Positions 51,101 through 59,999 of a DNA stretch of 64,000 nucleotides are shown here, one piece after another. The position numbers were made by a program, and so were the translations under genes. This DNA comes from Diplonema papillatum (lineage: Eukaryota > Euglenozoa > Diplonemea > Diplonemida > Diplonemidae), in assembly GCA_030068145.1 (NCBI GenBank), contig JAPJBO010000496.1, positions 1 to 64,000 on the forward strand, read 5' to 3'. The notes under the pieces were generated by a model. That model was not told the DNA's origin. It made no database searches and saw nothing but the letters and a program-made list of their open reading frames with translations. Within the stretch, counting starts at the first letter, position 1; each line of letters starts with the position of its first letter.

Positions 51101-54100
51101 CATCTGTGTGTTTTGTGAGGCTTTTTTTCTTTGTGATGTTCTGCTTCGTGTGCCATGAAAGGAGGGAAGCTTGATTTATTGGGGTAGGTAACCGAACATT
51201 AGCGCCTTTGCAGGATCACGTGTGCTGCCCAAACAAGAAACGGTGCGACCTCTTGGAGGTATGGTATTTGGTGAAAAGGATCGCCACGCTGCCAATCGGC
51301 GCTGGGGGCTGGGACAGTAGAAAGTTTTACTGTATCGGGCTAGACTTGACTCATGCTTGAGCCACGATGCCCACTGTATCGGGCTACTTGACTCATGCTT
51401 GAGCCACGATACCGACTACCGGGCTCGACTTGACTCATGCTTGAGCCACGATGTCCACTGTATCGGGCTATAGACTTGACTCATGCTTGAGCCACGATGC
51501 CCACTGTATCGGGCTACTTGACTCATGCTTGAGCCACGATGTCCACTGTATCGGGCTATAGACTTGACTCATGCTTGAGCCACGATGCCCACTGTATCGG
51601 GCTACTTGACTTCATGCTTGAGCCACGATGTCCACTGTATCGGGCTATAGACTTGACTCATGCTTGAGCCACGATGCCCACTGTATCGGGCTACTTGACT
51701 CATGCTTGAGCCACGATGCCCACTGTATCGGGCTACTTGACTCATGCTTGAGCCACGATACCGACTACCGGGCTCGACTTGACTCATGCTTGAGCCACGA
51801 TGTCCACTGTATCGGGCTATAGACTTGACTCATGCTTGAGCCACGATACCCACTTCGCTGCCTTTCTGCTGCGCTCCTGGTAGCAGCTCGCAGACGTTCT
51901 TCCCCTTTGTTCGTGCGCTTCAGGCACGGATGTTGTGCCAGCGACTTAAATTTTACCAAAGTCCTCAGTAGTGAGCAATGCGCTGCTGCAAAACAAAAAT
52001 AATAAGAGCTTTTTCGTTGAACGCAGTGCCTGATCGTTTTTTACGTAAAGCTAGTTTCAGGACGCAAGTGAAAACGCCGCGGTTTGCGGGCGACGAGCTT
52101 CTCATTTCCTCCAACATTTCATGTTTGGTAATAAAAAAGACGAACCGCCCGAGAGGGTCGTACCTTGTTGGGGTTCTGAAGCAGCTGCTGGAACAGCGCG
52201 ATGATGGCGCCTTCGAATTCGGTGCCGCGACCGGTGTTGATGGTGAAGGGCGAGAAGGCTTTCCAGATGATCGTCTCGCAGATGGACGTGGCCATGAACA
52301 GCGAGATACCGGAGCCGAACCCGTAACCCTTCTGCAGCAGCTCGTCAAGGAGGATGCAGATGACACCAGCGGCCATCAGCTGGAAGACGATGAGCAGGCA
52401 CGAGAACGTGCCGATGTCGCTGATGTCGCCGTACATGCCGGACATCACGTAGACGAACGACTGTGTTGTTAGAGCTAACGTTCGCTTGAGATTCCGGGGG
52501 TTTAGGGTCCCCGGGTGACCTGGATTCTCTTAGAGCAAGCAAAGGGCTATGTGGGTGCGGGTTCTTTCATTATGAGTAACGGCTAGCCATGTCCAGGACT
52601 CGTCCGGCACGACATTACGTACACGGACGACTGTGTTGTTAGCGTCATTATTTGAGCAATTGCTCGCATTTCAAAACTGCCACTGACGAGCTTGCTCGGA
52701 TGTGCAGGATTAGCCGAAAGGGAGTTGAAGAATGGCTAAAGGAGAAGCTGTTTTCGGGTCCCCGAACTTGCGTCACACCGAACTGACAACAAGGTTCGGA
52801 TTGCACAAACCCCGGCCTGAGCAACACGTTTCTCCTCTAGACTCGCAAGGGGTGTCCTAACGCTCCATTGTTTACTCCCGTACGAAAACACACTCTGCGG
52901 ATTCGGTGCAGCTCTTTTTAGCACATGTGCTTCCCGCTCCGGAGGAGCGTTCAACGGTTAGCCTGTGTTTCGTGGGGGACCAGCTTGTTGACGATGGGAT
53001 CATACCTCGACGAAGGTGATGAGAAGTCCGAAAGCCTTCTGGAGGCCGGCAAAGAGTCGTCGGTCTCTCGGGCTGGTTTCATCCATGGAGAGGATCTTGG
53101 CACCCTGTGTGTGTGTGTGTGTGTGCGCGTCGGGAGCAAAGAAGAGGTGTAAGGCAGTGCTGTTCCTTTGACCTGCTCTTGTTTGCATCACCCAGCCTTT
53201 CCAACCTCGAAACCAGTGGAGAAAACAAGAATACATCGCCCTTCTCCGGACAGGCAAGGATTCCAGTTGACGCTGTGTGTGAGAGTGATTGCAGGAAAGT
53301 GAGGGAGTCGCAGCTCTATCTTCATCAGATACGTGCCTCGTAGCGACTTCTCGTCGATACGCGCACAGGCGCTTTTCGTTGACCCGCACTACCCTGAGCC
53401 CAAATCCTGGACGTGGTTCGTCAGGTGGCAAATTGCAAATGATCATGATCAGAAGGTCCTCCTTGGGCGATTCAGTTTCCTCACACTTGCGTGTGCAGGG
53501 ATTATCCTGTACGGTTAAAAATAAGAGCTCGTCACTCGCACAACCGCGGCTGATACAAAACTAATGATGATGATGATGATGTGAAGAGAGAGTTGTTTTC
53601 GTTGAACGCAGTGCCTGATCGTTTTTTACGTAAAGCTGGATTCAGGACGCAAGTGAAAACGCCACGGTTTGCGGCGACGAGCTTCTCATTTCCTCCAACA
53701 TTTCATGTTTGGTAAAAATAAGAGCTCGTCACTCGCACAACCGCGGCTGATACAAAACTAATGATGATGATGATGATGTGAAGAGAGAGTTGTTTTCGTT
53801 GAACGCATTTCCCGACAGGTCCGCGCAGCGGCAAAACAAACAGACGCACCCGCGTTTGTTGAATTTTTCCACAAACAAGCACTTCAGCACGTGCCCAGGA
53901 ACCAAGAGACGAAGGCCGGTGAGGCGTGGAACCCCCCAATCCGATCTCTCAGGAGGAGTCCGGAACCGGGAAAAGCCTTACACCCTCGCGTGTACTTGTC
54001 CGCGCGCTGCACGTCTGTGGGCACCCAGACAACGTCAATGATGAGGCCCGCAGATTCCACGATCTTGAAAAACAGGCACAGGACTTCGTTTGCCCAAAAA

Positions 54101-57100
54101 TTCTTGCTGTGCCCCTTCTTCAGAGCGAATACAGCTGCCTGGTTATCAACCTTCAGGACGAGAAAAGACCCCGGAGCCTCTAGAGATGCGAACCAGACCG
54201 CCTGCGTCGCAGCCAGCAGCTCCTTCAGGTATATATGGACCGATGGGTCCAAGAAAACCCCCTGATAGGCGAGCTCCGGGCGAGTCTCGAGAACCACTGC
54301 CCACTCGCTGTCCGAAGCGTCGGACCAAGCAAGTAAACGACGCCGGTCCCTGTCGACCTCTGTTACCCATTCGTTTCTCGACAGGTCCGCGAGCACCGAC
54401 CGCAGATCATACAGGGCTGAGGAGGGGACGTCGTACGTGTCATCCCACGACCACGTGCCTTCCCCCAAAAGCGATGCCGCCCGGCGCAGAAAAGCCATCG
54501 CCGAACGCAGAAAACAGAGTCGTCGCCTGGTCGAGAACAAGAACCAAACCACGCCGCCGAACACAGTAAAAACCTGCCGGGGTGTCGCACTCCCGCCCAT
54601 GACCGGCGCGAGGGCTTCGCCCCCTAGGAACTTTTTCACCCACGACGGCGCCGATCGGTAGCGAGAAGGCTCGACCCCCAAATCGAACTCGAGACCGAGA
54701 GCCTCGAAACGGCTGAGCGGGCGTCCGTACATGCTGTCATGAGTATTCATGGCAGCGCCGACCAGCTGGCAGCGGTGTTGAAAACGCCGATAGCGTCTCT
54801 CTGCTTCCTCGTACGAGGTGCCAATCACAAAGAAGTTGTCGACCCAGCACACACCTTCGGACTCCGGCAACAGGACACGCGCTGTCCGCTGGGCTATACA
54901 GGGGGCCCAGTTCCAGCCCATGCACATCACGGAGAGCTGAACCTTCGTAAATCGACCCCTTGGGCCAGACAGGTTCATGCCAAAGAAACGCGAGACCGAC
55001 TCCTCGAGGGGGAACTGGTAGAACCAGCTCACAGCATCCGCCTGCGCTACAAACTTCGACGCGAGGAACCTGCTCACAACATCGTCGATGCCGGGAAGAA
55101 GCATGGCCGGGGGCTTCTTCATCAGTGCGTTGAGTTTCCGGCCATCCGCGACCAGACGAAGCCCCCCGGACTTCTTCTCAACTGTAAAAGCTGGCAAGAC
55201 CACACAGGCGTCTGTACGCGCCCGCACCACGCCGTACGACTCCAACGTCGGAAGGTGGCGCAGCATGAATCGAGAGAGCCCCCTCGGGAGCCCGGGGTCT
55301 CCGTCCAGGATGGGACGCGCCCCATCGCGCATGGCCCCTAGAAAAGCCTCACGAGACCGTATAACGTCCAGCACGCCGACTAGAACGCCCTCTGTGTCCA
55401 GGCAAACGAGCGCATCAAAGTTAAGACGAGAAGTTGAGATCGGGGCCAGCTTCCCCCTCGCCTTCGCCGCGGGAACCGAGACACTTCCGCCTGTAGTCCT
55501 GATGCAGAGCGCCTGGCTGTAAGGAAAGGCGATGTCAGGACCCCCCGTCTCAAGGGACGTGGGATCGTACGGAGAAAGGTGATGGTATTTGGGACGCCGG
55601 ACTCTTGGAAAAGCCGGGGCGAGCGGGAGGATCGGCTTTTTCACGGGAGGACGTTCACGGCGAGGAGGCCCGACGAAGTCGCCGTCTCGCGGGCCACGGC
55701 CAGCTTCCCGGCTGGCAGATACCGGACCAAGGCATCCAGACTGCTGTGGCGCGACACTCGTCGTATCTCCTCCAAGTGGAGCCCCTTCTGGAGTAGGCGG
55801 AACAGGGCCCCCCGGCGAATCGAGTGGCCGGTTAACTCCGGCCGAGCCCGCTTCAGGGCCGCTTTCACCTGCGCGTATGACACGGACAGGATCAGCTCCC
55901 CAGGAGGCCGTCCCTCGACATGCCGCCGAAGCTCGGCCGACCAGTCTTCCGACAGCACCAGACCAGTGGTGACACCCAGACGGAAAGGGTCCGACTTCGT
56001 TTGTGACCAATTCACAGCGACGAAACCGTCCTCCCAGGAGACGTCCCCAACCGTCAGGCGAGTAACGTCCGACACCCGCGCGGCCCCCGCCCATGCAAGA
56101 GCTATCGCAAGCCCAACCTGTGAGCCCGCCTCCTTCCTGAGCACCCTCTGGATGTCCTGGTGCGTAGCGGGGACCGCCTGGCGCGTCGGGCGCATAGCGC
56201 CCTGCCTCCGTAGAGACCTCTCGAAGTCGCGCACCACCTGCGAGTCGCTGATGGGCGCGCCAACCCGGCGCTGGGCTGACTTGAGGTCCTGCAGATACTG
56301 CAGCGCTGACGAGCACACTATGGGAGCGCGCCCGGGCTCCCCCAGCATCTTCCTTGTCAGCCACAAAACGACAGCCGTTGGGACGTCGATCTCCCGCTCC
56401 GAGCGGGACTCCCAATTCCACTTGAACTGGAGCATACGTCGGTGCGTCGACTCCAAGGACCGCCACGTCGAGCTCGCGAGCGCAAGCGACAGATGGTTTC
56501 GCGCCGCAACTTCGACGCGTCGCATCTCCTGTTTTGACGGTGGCGCTTCGACGAGCACCGGTCGTCCGCGCTTCAACTTTGCGGGTGCCTCGAGCCCCTT
56601 CAAGAAGGTTGTGATAGGGAAGTGCGAGGGTGGGCAGGGTGGGCAGACGACATTTCCGTTCACCTTCCGCTGTTCGCGGCGGTCTTGCTTCCGGTCTTTG
56701 CGCCTTTTTCCCTGGGGCGAAATGGGCCTTTGCCCTCTTGGTTCGCTCTGGTGGTGGTGGTTGTCGTTTCGGGCTTCGGTTTCTTCTTCCGAAACGTGTC
56801 GGCAACGTCCATCGACTTTTTCAGGTAGTCGGGGACCTTCGGAGCGCCGAAAAACGTGTCGCTTACCGCCTGCGCACCGTCCCATGACACCTCGTACCCC
56901 GTCTTTAGCACAAGAAGGCGGACGATAACGTTTCGCGCGAGGCGGACTGCGAACTCGTCCTGCTCCGGACTGCTGGTTCCCACGCCTGTGAGAAGCTCGG
57001 CCAGTTGGCCGAGCAGGAACCCCGATTCGTGAGGGGCCTTCGTGAGGGGGACCACAAAGTGGAGGCGGAGCTCCATTAGGAGCACCGCCTTTTCCGTGCG

Positions 57101-59991
57101 GTCCATGTTGACCCAGAAAGCGGGGTCGAGCAGCACCGTCTCGCGGGGGGCGTCGACCGAGATTCCGCCTTCCGAGTAATCGCTCTCCCCTCCGCGGACC
57201 GAGGGAAGAGCGTCCCCGTTTTCCGAGGCCTGGGAGTTGGCGCGCGACTGTGCTGCGTCCGGTGTCGCGCGCGGCGCTGGCGGTGCCTTCTTCAGCTGAG
57301 CTATCTCAGCCCGCAGCTCGGCCATCTCGGCCTTGCGGTCTTTCTCCATCCGCTCGATGAGAGCGATGATGGCGTTGTCAACCGGGGGGGGCGTGATGGG
57401 GGGTGAGCGCGATCGGGAAACGGGTCGGGCGTGGGGGACTCCAGGGGGCCGTAAACCGGTGCCGCGGCCTGCTGAGGCCGTTCTGTGTGCATCTTCAACG
57501 CCGCCGGCTATCGGCGTTTCGTCCTCGATGTCCTCCGTGTCTTCCTCGCTCGTCTCCTCCAGGTCCGTGTCATAGTCGATGTTGAGACGCGCCATTTCTG
57601 CCGCCACCACTTCCGGTGCCTTCTTGTGCAGCTGCCAGAAAGACAGCAGAAGCCGGGAGCCCATCAGGCTCGACACCGCAGCCGCCTCCACGCCCAGAAC
57701 CCCGGCCACCACGGCGCGCAGCTGGCGCACCGCGGTCTCCTCCGTGCGTGAGAACCGCGACCTTACGAAGGAGGTCGCCTCGCCCGTCAACAGCTTCACC
57801 CCTCTCAGGGGTTTGCTCCCTGTCACCCGCTCGAAAGCTGCAGCGAGCTCGCTTGGATACGAGAACTTGCTCTTTCTCGACGGGGTGCCCCACAACATGG
57901 TAGACATTTAGGTGTTTTATATATTTTTCGTTGAACGCAGTGCCTGATCGTTTTTTACGTAAAGCTGGATTCAGGACGCAAGTGAAAACGCCACGGTTTG
58001 CGGCGACGAGCTTCTCATTTCCTCCAACATTTCATGTTTGGTAAAAAAAAATTTTTTCACCAAAAAAAAAAATTCTGAAAACAGGCCGGTGAAAAGAGAT
58101 TTTTTAACCATGGGGATTTCTGGTGAAAACTTTTTGGCAAGGGACCCAAGCTACAGGCTGAGATCCTGGAGTCGTAGTTGCTGTTTTGTGTACAGCCTGC
58201 CAGCTCTCCTGAGAGGTGTCCAGCAGGGAACCGGGACAAACAGGTTGAAAAAGGCGCAGCTCTTTGGGACACTGCTTGCTTCAGCAACCACACGCAGCGT
58301 GGGAAACTTTTTTTTCTGGCCATATCAAAGATTTTTTAACCGGGATTTTTCAGAATTTCGGGGATTAGAATAACCCCTGTGCGTGTGGCTAAAAAAAAAA
58401 AAAAACGTAGGCAAACCTGGAGAAGCTGCATGATAAGCGATGCTGTGACGATGGGCGAAATACCGAGCTCCATGACGGTTCCCTTGTTCGACGCGAGAAT
58501 GGCTCTCATCCAGTAGAAGGCGTCGCTGCGTTAAAACGTGGGGCGTTTTAGAAGGCGGGGGCGAAGAAGAATTTGTTTCACTATTTTCACTTGCTTGTGT
58601 TGAGGTGTCTCTCAGATGATAGCCGCCCACCTCCTTTGAGATTGGACTGTTGCGATAGTGGGGAGTCGTCGCTCTCCTCTCTGAGATTTCGCAAGTGATT
58701 GCCTCCTCAAGTATTTTCTGCAAAGCCGGTGCCTTACAACGAAAATTTAGTACGGCGCTGCTTTTTAGAGTTAAAGTTCGCTTGAAATCCCGGGGGTTTA
58801 GGGTCTCCGTGTGACCGTTGTTAAATGGGTTCTCTTAGAGCAAGAAAGGGCTATATGGTTATGGGTTGTGTATTTGGTGCACGCTTTCGTTATGGGTTAT
58901 GGCTAGCCATGCCCGGGACTGTTTGTGACCGACACCAAGTACATTCCTTCGTGGAGTGTAGTCTTGGGCCCCCACGTTTTTGTTTGTGCGGAACTCACGT
59001 GCTTTCATGTGGTACGCCGTCAACTACTTTCCTGTTGACAACTTGTGTCAGACTGGCCCACCCGGGGGTAGGCCAGTCTGACACAAGTTGCCGTCACAGA
59101 ACCCAGATTTACCTGTGTTTCGTGTGGGCTACAGCAAATTTACCTCCTTTGTCTATCGCAACTGGCAGTCTCCTCAAGCATTTACTACAAAGCAGGTGCT
59201 TGTACACAAAAAAGAAGGACGCGGTGTTTTTGTAGCATACGTTCCGGAGCTGCGAATGCCGTAGACGGGGATTTGGCAGCATACGAGGAAGACGAAAAGC
59301 GCAAGACCTGTGCAACGTTTTGTGCTTCCGGCGATGCCAAACAGAGCATCGAGTAAAGTGATCTTTGCACCGCCATGTTCTCCTTCAAACCGGATCGAAT
59401 TGATCAAAAGTGACTACAGATGACCTCTCATCCGTGTTAGTGCACGACCGACTTGATATAAGGTTGCACGTGTAGCAAGTGACATGGCAAGCTGCCTACT
59501 AGGCATTCCTCATTCAAGAAGAATAATTGCAATCACCGATCCTCATCACGACGCAAGTTCAAAATATCTCCCACCCACTTCAAGATAGGTAGCCGGAAGG
59601 CTCTCAAACTCGTTTATCACGATGGTGTCTCAGTGGGGCAGTTGAACTGGAGGGATCAGAAGGATTCATGTTGCCAATGCGTGTTGCGTGCGGATGCTGA
59701 TGGACGATTTGATCCTGCGGTGCTGACGCAGTCGTCAGAGCTCGAACGCTCTCGAGAGGGAGCCTGACGAAAATGCTACCACATTCGAGGATGGCGGCAG
59801 GTGCGCGAATTTACGCGAACTGTGTAGCGCGTGTTGAGGACACGATGATAGCTATACACCCTGTCAATGAACACAAAGACACGAATACCTGTCCACAGAA
59901 TTCGGTCTTGCGACGACTGCTGCGTTCGCGGCTTCTCGACCTCCGGCAGGAAGCCGAGGATCGGCTCGATCATATCCAGCACGCGCACCAT
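48192..59991 (-). CDS. SEC61A: Sec61 alpha, protein-conducting channel of the ER translocon (8 exons)
   Basis: Exons on the minus strand: 59991-59889, 59307-59241, 58525-58417, 53104-53006, 52460-52164, 51103-50778, 49907-49578 and 48255-48192. They sum to 1395 nt, 465 codons, and join in frame at every junction. All donors are GT (mostly GTATG) and all acceptors end in CAG. Diagnostic segments in order: [17 protein letters not shown] (N-terminal helix), [13 protein letters not shown] (TM1), [20 protein letters not shown] (plug/TM2), [133 protein letters not shown] and [15 protein letters not shown] (TM10). Ten membrane spans are expected. Length nearly equals the usual ~475. After codon 465 there is either a GTATGT donor to an unfound short exon, or readthrough adding six residues to a TAG. 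Introns are 545-1322 nt except intron 3 (5312 nt), which contains a retrotransposon in sense orientation. Confidence 0.95.
48622..48653. other. 32-bp perfect palindrome in SEC61 intron 7
   Basis: The left half is TTCCAAATTCCGTCAG; the right half is its exact reverse complement. The half-site GACGGAATTTGGAAA recurs twice at 49228-49290, where GACTATTGAGACGGAATTTG repeats with a ~55-bp period. Confidence 0.85.
49218..49312. repeat. ~55-bp tandem pair ending in A15
   Basis: Two copies of AAATTG(G/A)CTATTGAGACGG plus AATTTGGAAA-CTGAGGCAAAA; the second ends in a long A tract. Confidence 0.85.
49346..49505 (+). repeat. single arm of the 38-kb foldback element
   Basis: ACAGGCGCTTCGTTTTGTTT to TTGAAGGGCAACCCACAAGA matches one terminal arm of the element at 38158-38830; the other arm and centre are missing. 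It lies in SEC61 intron 7. Confidence 0.85.
50142..50345 (+). repeat. 5' part of the poly(A) retroposon in SEC61 intron 6
   Basis: CCGACGTAGCTGCTTTGACT, an internal ~45-bp direct duplication (AAATATAGAGGTAGAGGGAT), then TTGTTCTTCGCTTACACCAC and TCACTCAGGACTTTGACCTG. It shows the uninterrupted sequence across the site into which the cassette at 32863 was inserted. Confidence 0.8.
51329..51854. repeat. minisatellite in SEC61 intron 5
   Basis: About ten units built on TTGACTCATGCTTGAGCCAC plus GATGCCCACTGTATCGGGCTA, with ~48- and ~53-bp unit lengths alternating (TAGAC insert or not). Confidence 0.95.
51999..52134. mobile_element. solo terminal-repeat remnant of the YR retrotransposon in SEC61 intron 5
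   Basis: Contains the complete A repeat (GTGCCTGATCGTTTTTTACG through CATTTCATGTTTGGTAA) preceded by a shortened B repeat (AATAAGAGCT then TTTTCGTTGAACGCA). It differs from A1/A2 at several positions, so it is older. No ORFs remain. Confidence 0.8.
52478..52600. repeat. dispersed repeat (GTTCGCTTGA-ATCCGGGGGTTTAGGGTC)
   Basis: AACGTTCGCTTGAGATTCCG, GGGGTTTAGGGTC and TCTTAGAGCAAG...GGCTAGCCATG. Another good copy is 58760-58925 in intron 2, a rearranged one 47945-48130, and shorter ones are near 25595, 49940 and 62670. Confidence 0.8.
53370..53510 (+). repeat. GTTGACCGCACTACC dispersed repeat
   Basis: GCACTACCCTGAGCCCAAAT, CCTGGACGTGG and GATCATGATCAGAAGGTCCT are shared with 31280-31395 and, more distantly, 25805-25925. 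It immediately precedes the retrotransposon's left end. Confidence 0.8.
53517..53610. repeat. split direct repeat B2
   Basis: Begins AAAATAAGAGCTCGTCACTC, includes an (ATG)6 run and ends TTTTCGTTGAACGCA, directly abutting A2. Identical to B1. Confidence 0.9.
53611..53717. repeat. split direct repeat A2
   Basis: GTGCCTGATCGTTTTTTACG through ACATTTCATGTTTGGTAAAA. Identical to A1 at 57940-58047. Confidence 0.9.
53714..53807. repeat. split direct repeat B1
   Basis: Identical to B2; it ends GTTGAACGCA and is followed by the 3' end of the element body at 53808. Its first bases overlap the A-run ending A2. Confidence 0.9.
53884..55640 (-). CDS. reverse transcriptase - RNase H of YR retrotransposon
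   Basis: The frame is -1 relative to the recombinase and stays open back to 56805, but the part upstream of about 55640 overlaps the recombinase and is probably not all coding. RT blocks: [20 protein letters not shown] and [12 protein letters not shown] (fingers, ~55200-55120), [20 protein letters not shown] (first catalytic Asp), [18 protein letters not shown], and [12 protein letters not shown] at ~54850 in the position of the YxDD box. Here the second Asp is Asn, which is unusual and could impair polymerisation. RNase H follows: [16 protein letters not shown] (Asp), [12 protein letters not shown] (Glu), [12 protein letters not shown] (Asp) and [15 protein letters not shown] (Asp). No methyltransferase domain follows. 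Translation probably depends on a -1 shift or internal initiation. Confidence 0.88.
55641..56885 (-). CDS. tyrosine recombinase of YR retrotransposon
   Basis: An ORF of 414 residues from an ATG at 56885, overlapping the end of Gag by 226 nt in the -1 frame. The first ~110 residues are basic and low complexity and partly shadow Gag; the core begins near [20 protein letters not shown]. The catalytic set is complete: Arg270 ([18 protein letters not shown]), Lys297 (WSQTKSDPF), His354-x2-Arg357 ([13 protein letters not shown]), His380 (VSRHSSLD) and Tyr389 (LVRYLPAG). This enzyme would integrate circular cDNA at the A/B junction. It lies between Gag and RT, as in the 17-kb element. Confidence 0.9.
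   Translation of the reverse strand: MGRCAGGKRHVFRRSEGPRLPEKVDGRCRHVSEEETEARNDNHHHQSEPRGQRPISPQGKRRKDRKQDRREQRKVNGNVVCPPCPPSHFPITTFLKGLEAPAKLKRGRPVLVEAPPSKQEMRRVEVAARNHLSLALASSTWRSLESTHRRMLQFKWNWESRSEREIDVPTAVVLWLTRKMLGEPGRAPIVCSSALQYLQDLKSAQRRVGAPISDSQVVRDFERSLRRQGAMRPTRQAVPATHQDIQRVLRKEAGSQVGLAIALAWAGAARVSDVTRLTVGDVSWEDGFVAVNWSQTKSDPFRLGVTTGLVLSEDWSAELRRHVEGRPPGELILSVSYAQVKAALKRARPELTGHSIRRGALFRLLQKGLHLEEIRRVSRHSSLDALVRYLPAGKLAVARETATSSGLLAVNVLP
56660..57907 (-). CDS. Gag-like protein of YR retrotransposon
   Basis: 415 residues from an ATG at 57907, the first ORF downstream of A1. Features in order: a basic helical N-terminus ([20 protein letters not shown]), an acidic linker ([18 protein letters not shown]), a Ser/Arg/Pro segment, a predicted coiled coil ([20 protein letters not shown]), a second folded region ([20 protein letters not shown]) and a Lys/Thr-rich tail ([20 protein letters not shown]). 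There is no CCHC knuckle. The identification rests on position and composition. Its 3' end overlaps the recombinase ORF, consistent with -1 frameshift expression. Confidence 0.75.
   Translation of the reverse strand: MSTMLWGTPSRKSKFSYPSELAAAFERVTGSKPLRGVKLLTGEATSFVRSRFSRTEETAVRQLRAVVAGVLGVEAAAVSSLMGSRLLLSFWQLHKKAPEVVAAEMARLNIDYDTDLEETSEEDTEDIEDETPIAGGVEDAHRTASAGRGTGLRPPGVPHARPVSRSRSPPITPPPVDNAIIALIERMEKDRKAEMAELRAEIAQLKKAPPAPRATPDAAQSRANSQASENGDALPSVRGGESDYSEGGISVDAPRETVLLDPAFWVNMDRTEKAVLLMELRLHFVVPLTKAPHESGFLLGQLAELLTGVGTSSPEQDEFAVRLARNVIVRLLVLKTGYEVSWDGAQAVSDTFFGAPKVPDYLKKSMDVADTFRKKKPKPETTTTTTRANQEGKGPFRPREKGAKTGSKTAANSGR
57940..58047. repeat. split direct repeat A1
   Basis: Lies 5' of Gag and matches A2 base for base. 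It is preceded on the plus strand by TTTCGTTGAACGCA, the last 14 bases of B, so the recombination core is retained. Confidence 0.9.
58760..58925. repeat. dispersed repeat copy in SEC61 intron 2
   Basis: TTAGAGTTAAAGTTCGCTTG, GGGGGTTTAGGGTCTCCGTG and GGTTATGGCTAGCCATGCCC match 52478-52600 in the same order. Confidence 0.8.
59039..59090. other. perfect 20-bp inverted repeat (hairpin) in SEC61 intron 2
   Basis: The left arm CAACTTGTGTCAGACTGGCC (59039-59058) and its exact complement (59071-59090) enclose a 12-base loop. In the transcript this would be a very stable stem, about 150 nt upstream of exon 2's downstream donor on the DNA (intron side). Confidence 0.9.
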
Positions 59992-59999
59992 CTTGCCTC

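Larger units (their letters stand above)
53517..58047 (-). mobile_element. complete YR retrotransposon with split direct repeats, in SEC61 intron 3
   Basis: In element orientation (minus) the order is A1 (58047-57940), ORFs (57907-53884), B1 (53807-53714), A2 (53717-53611), B2 (53610-53517). A1 and A2 are identical over ~108 bp, and B1 and B2 over ~94 bp. This A-ORFs-B-A-B layout is the split-direct-repeat architecture of PAT- and Kangaroo-type DIRS-group elements, which insert from a circle through a tyrosine recombinase without target duplication. All three ORFs are open. It is in the sense orientation of SEC61, 5.3 kb of intron being largely this insert. Confidence 0.92.

Noticed and set aside
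51329-51854. Possible CRISPR-like array
   Set aside because: Repeats are contiguous with no unique spacers, unit lengths vary, and the site is a eukaryotic intron. It is a minisatellite.
55641-56805. N-terminal 390 codons of the long RT frame as a separate domain
   Set aside because: They overlap the recombinase in another frame, and composition is low complexity (Gly/Arg/Pro). Probably an open shadow caused by GC bias, though overlapping coding cannot be excluded.
55579-56928. 449-codon plus-strand ORF
   Set aside because: It is the antisense shadow of the recombinase, in which all catalytic residues are in place on the minus strand.
58050-58370. Small inverted-repeat element beside the retrotransposon (AGATTTTTTAACC words)
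   Set aside because: The shared words are mostly in direct orientation and T-rich, and I could not define ends or a target duplication.
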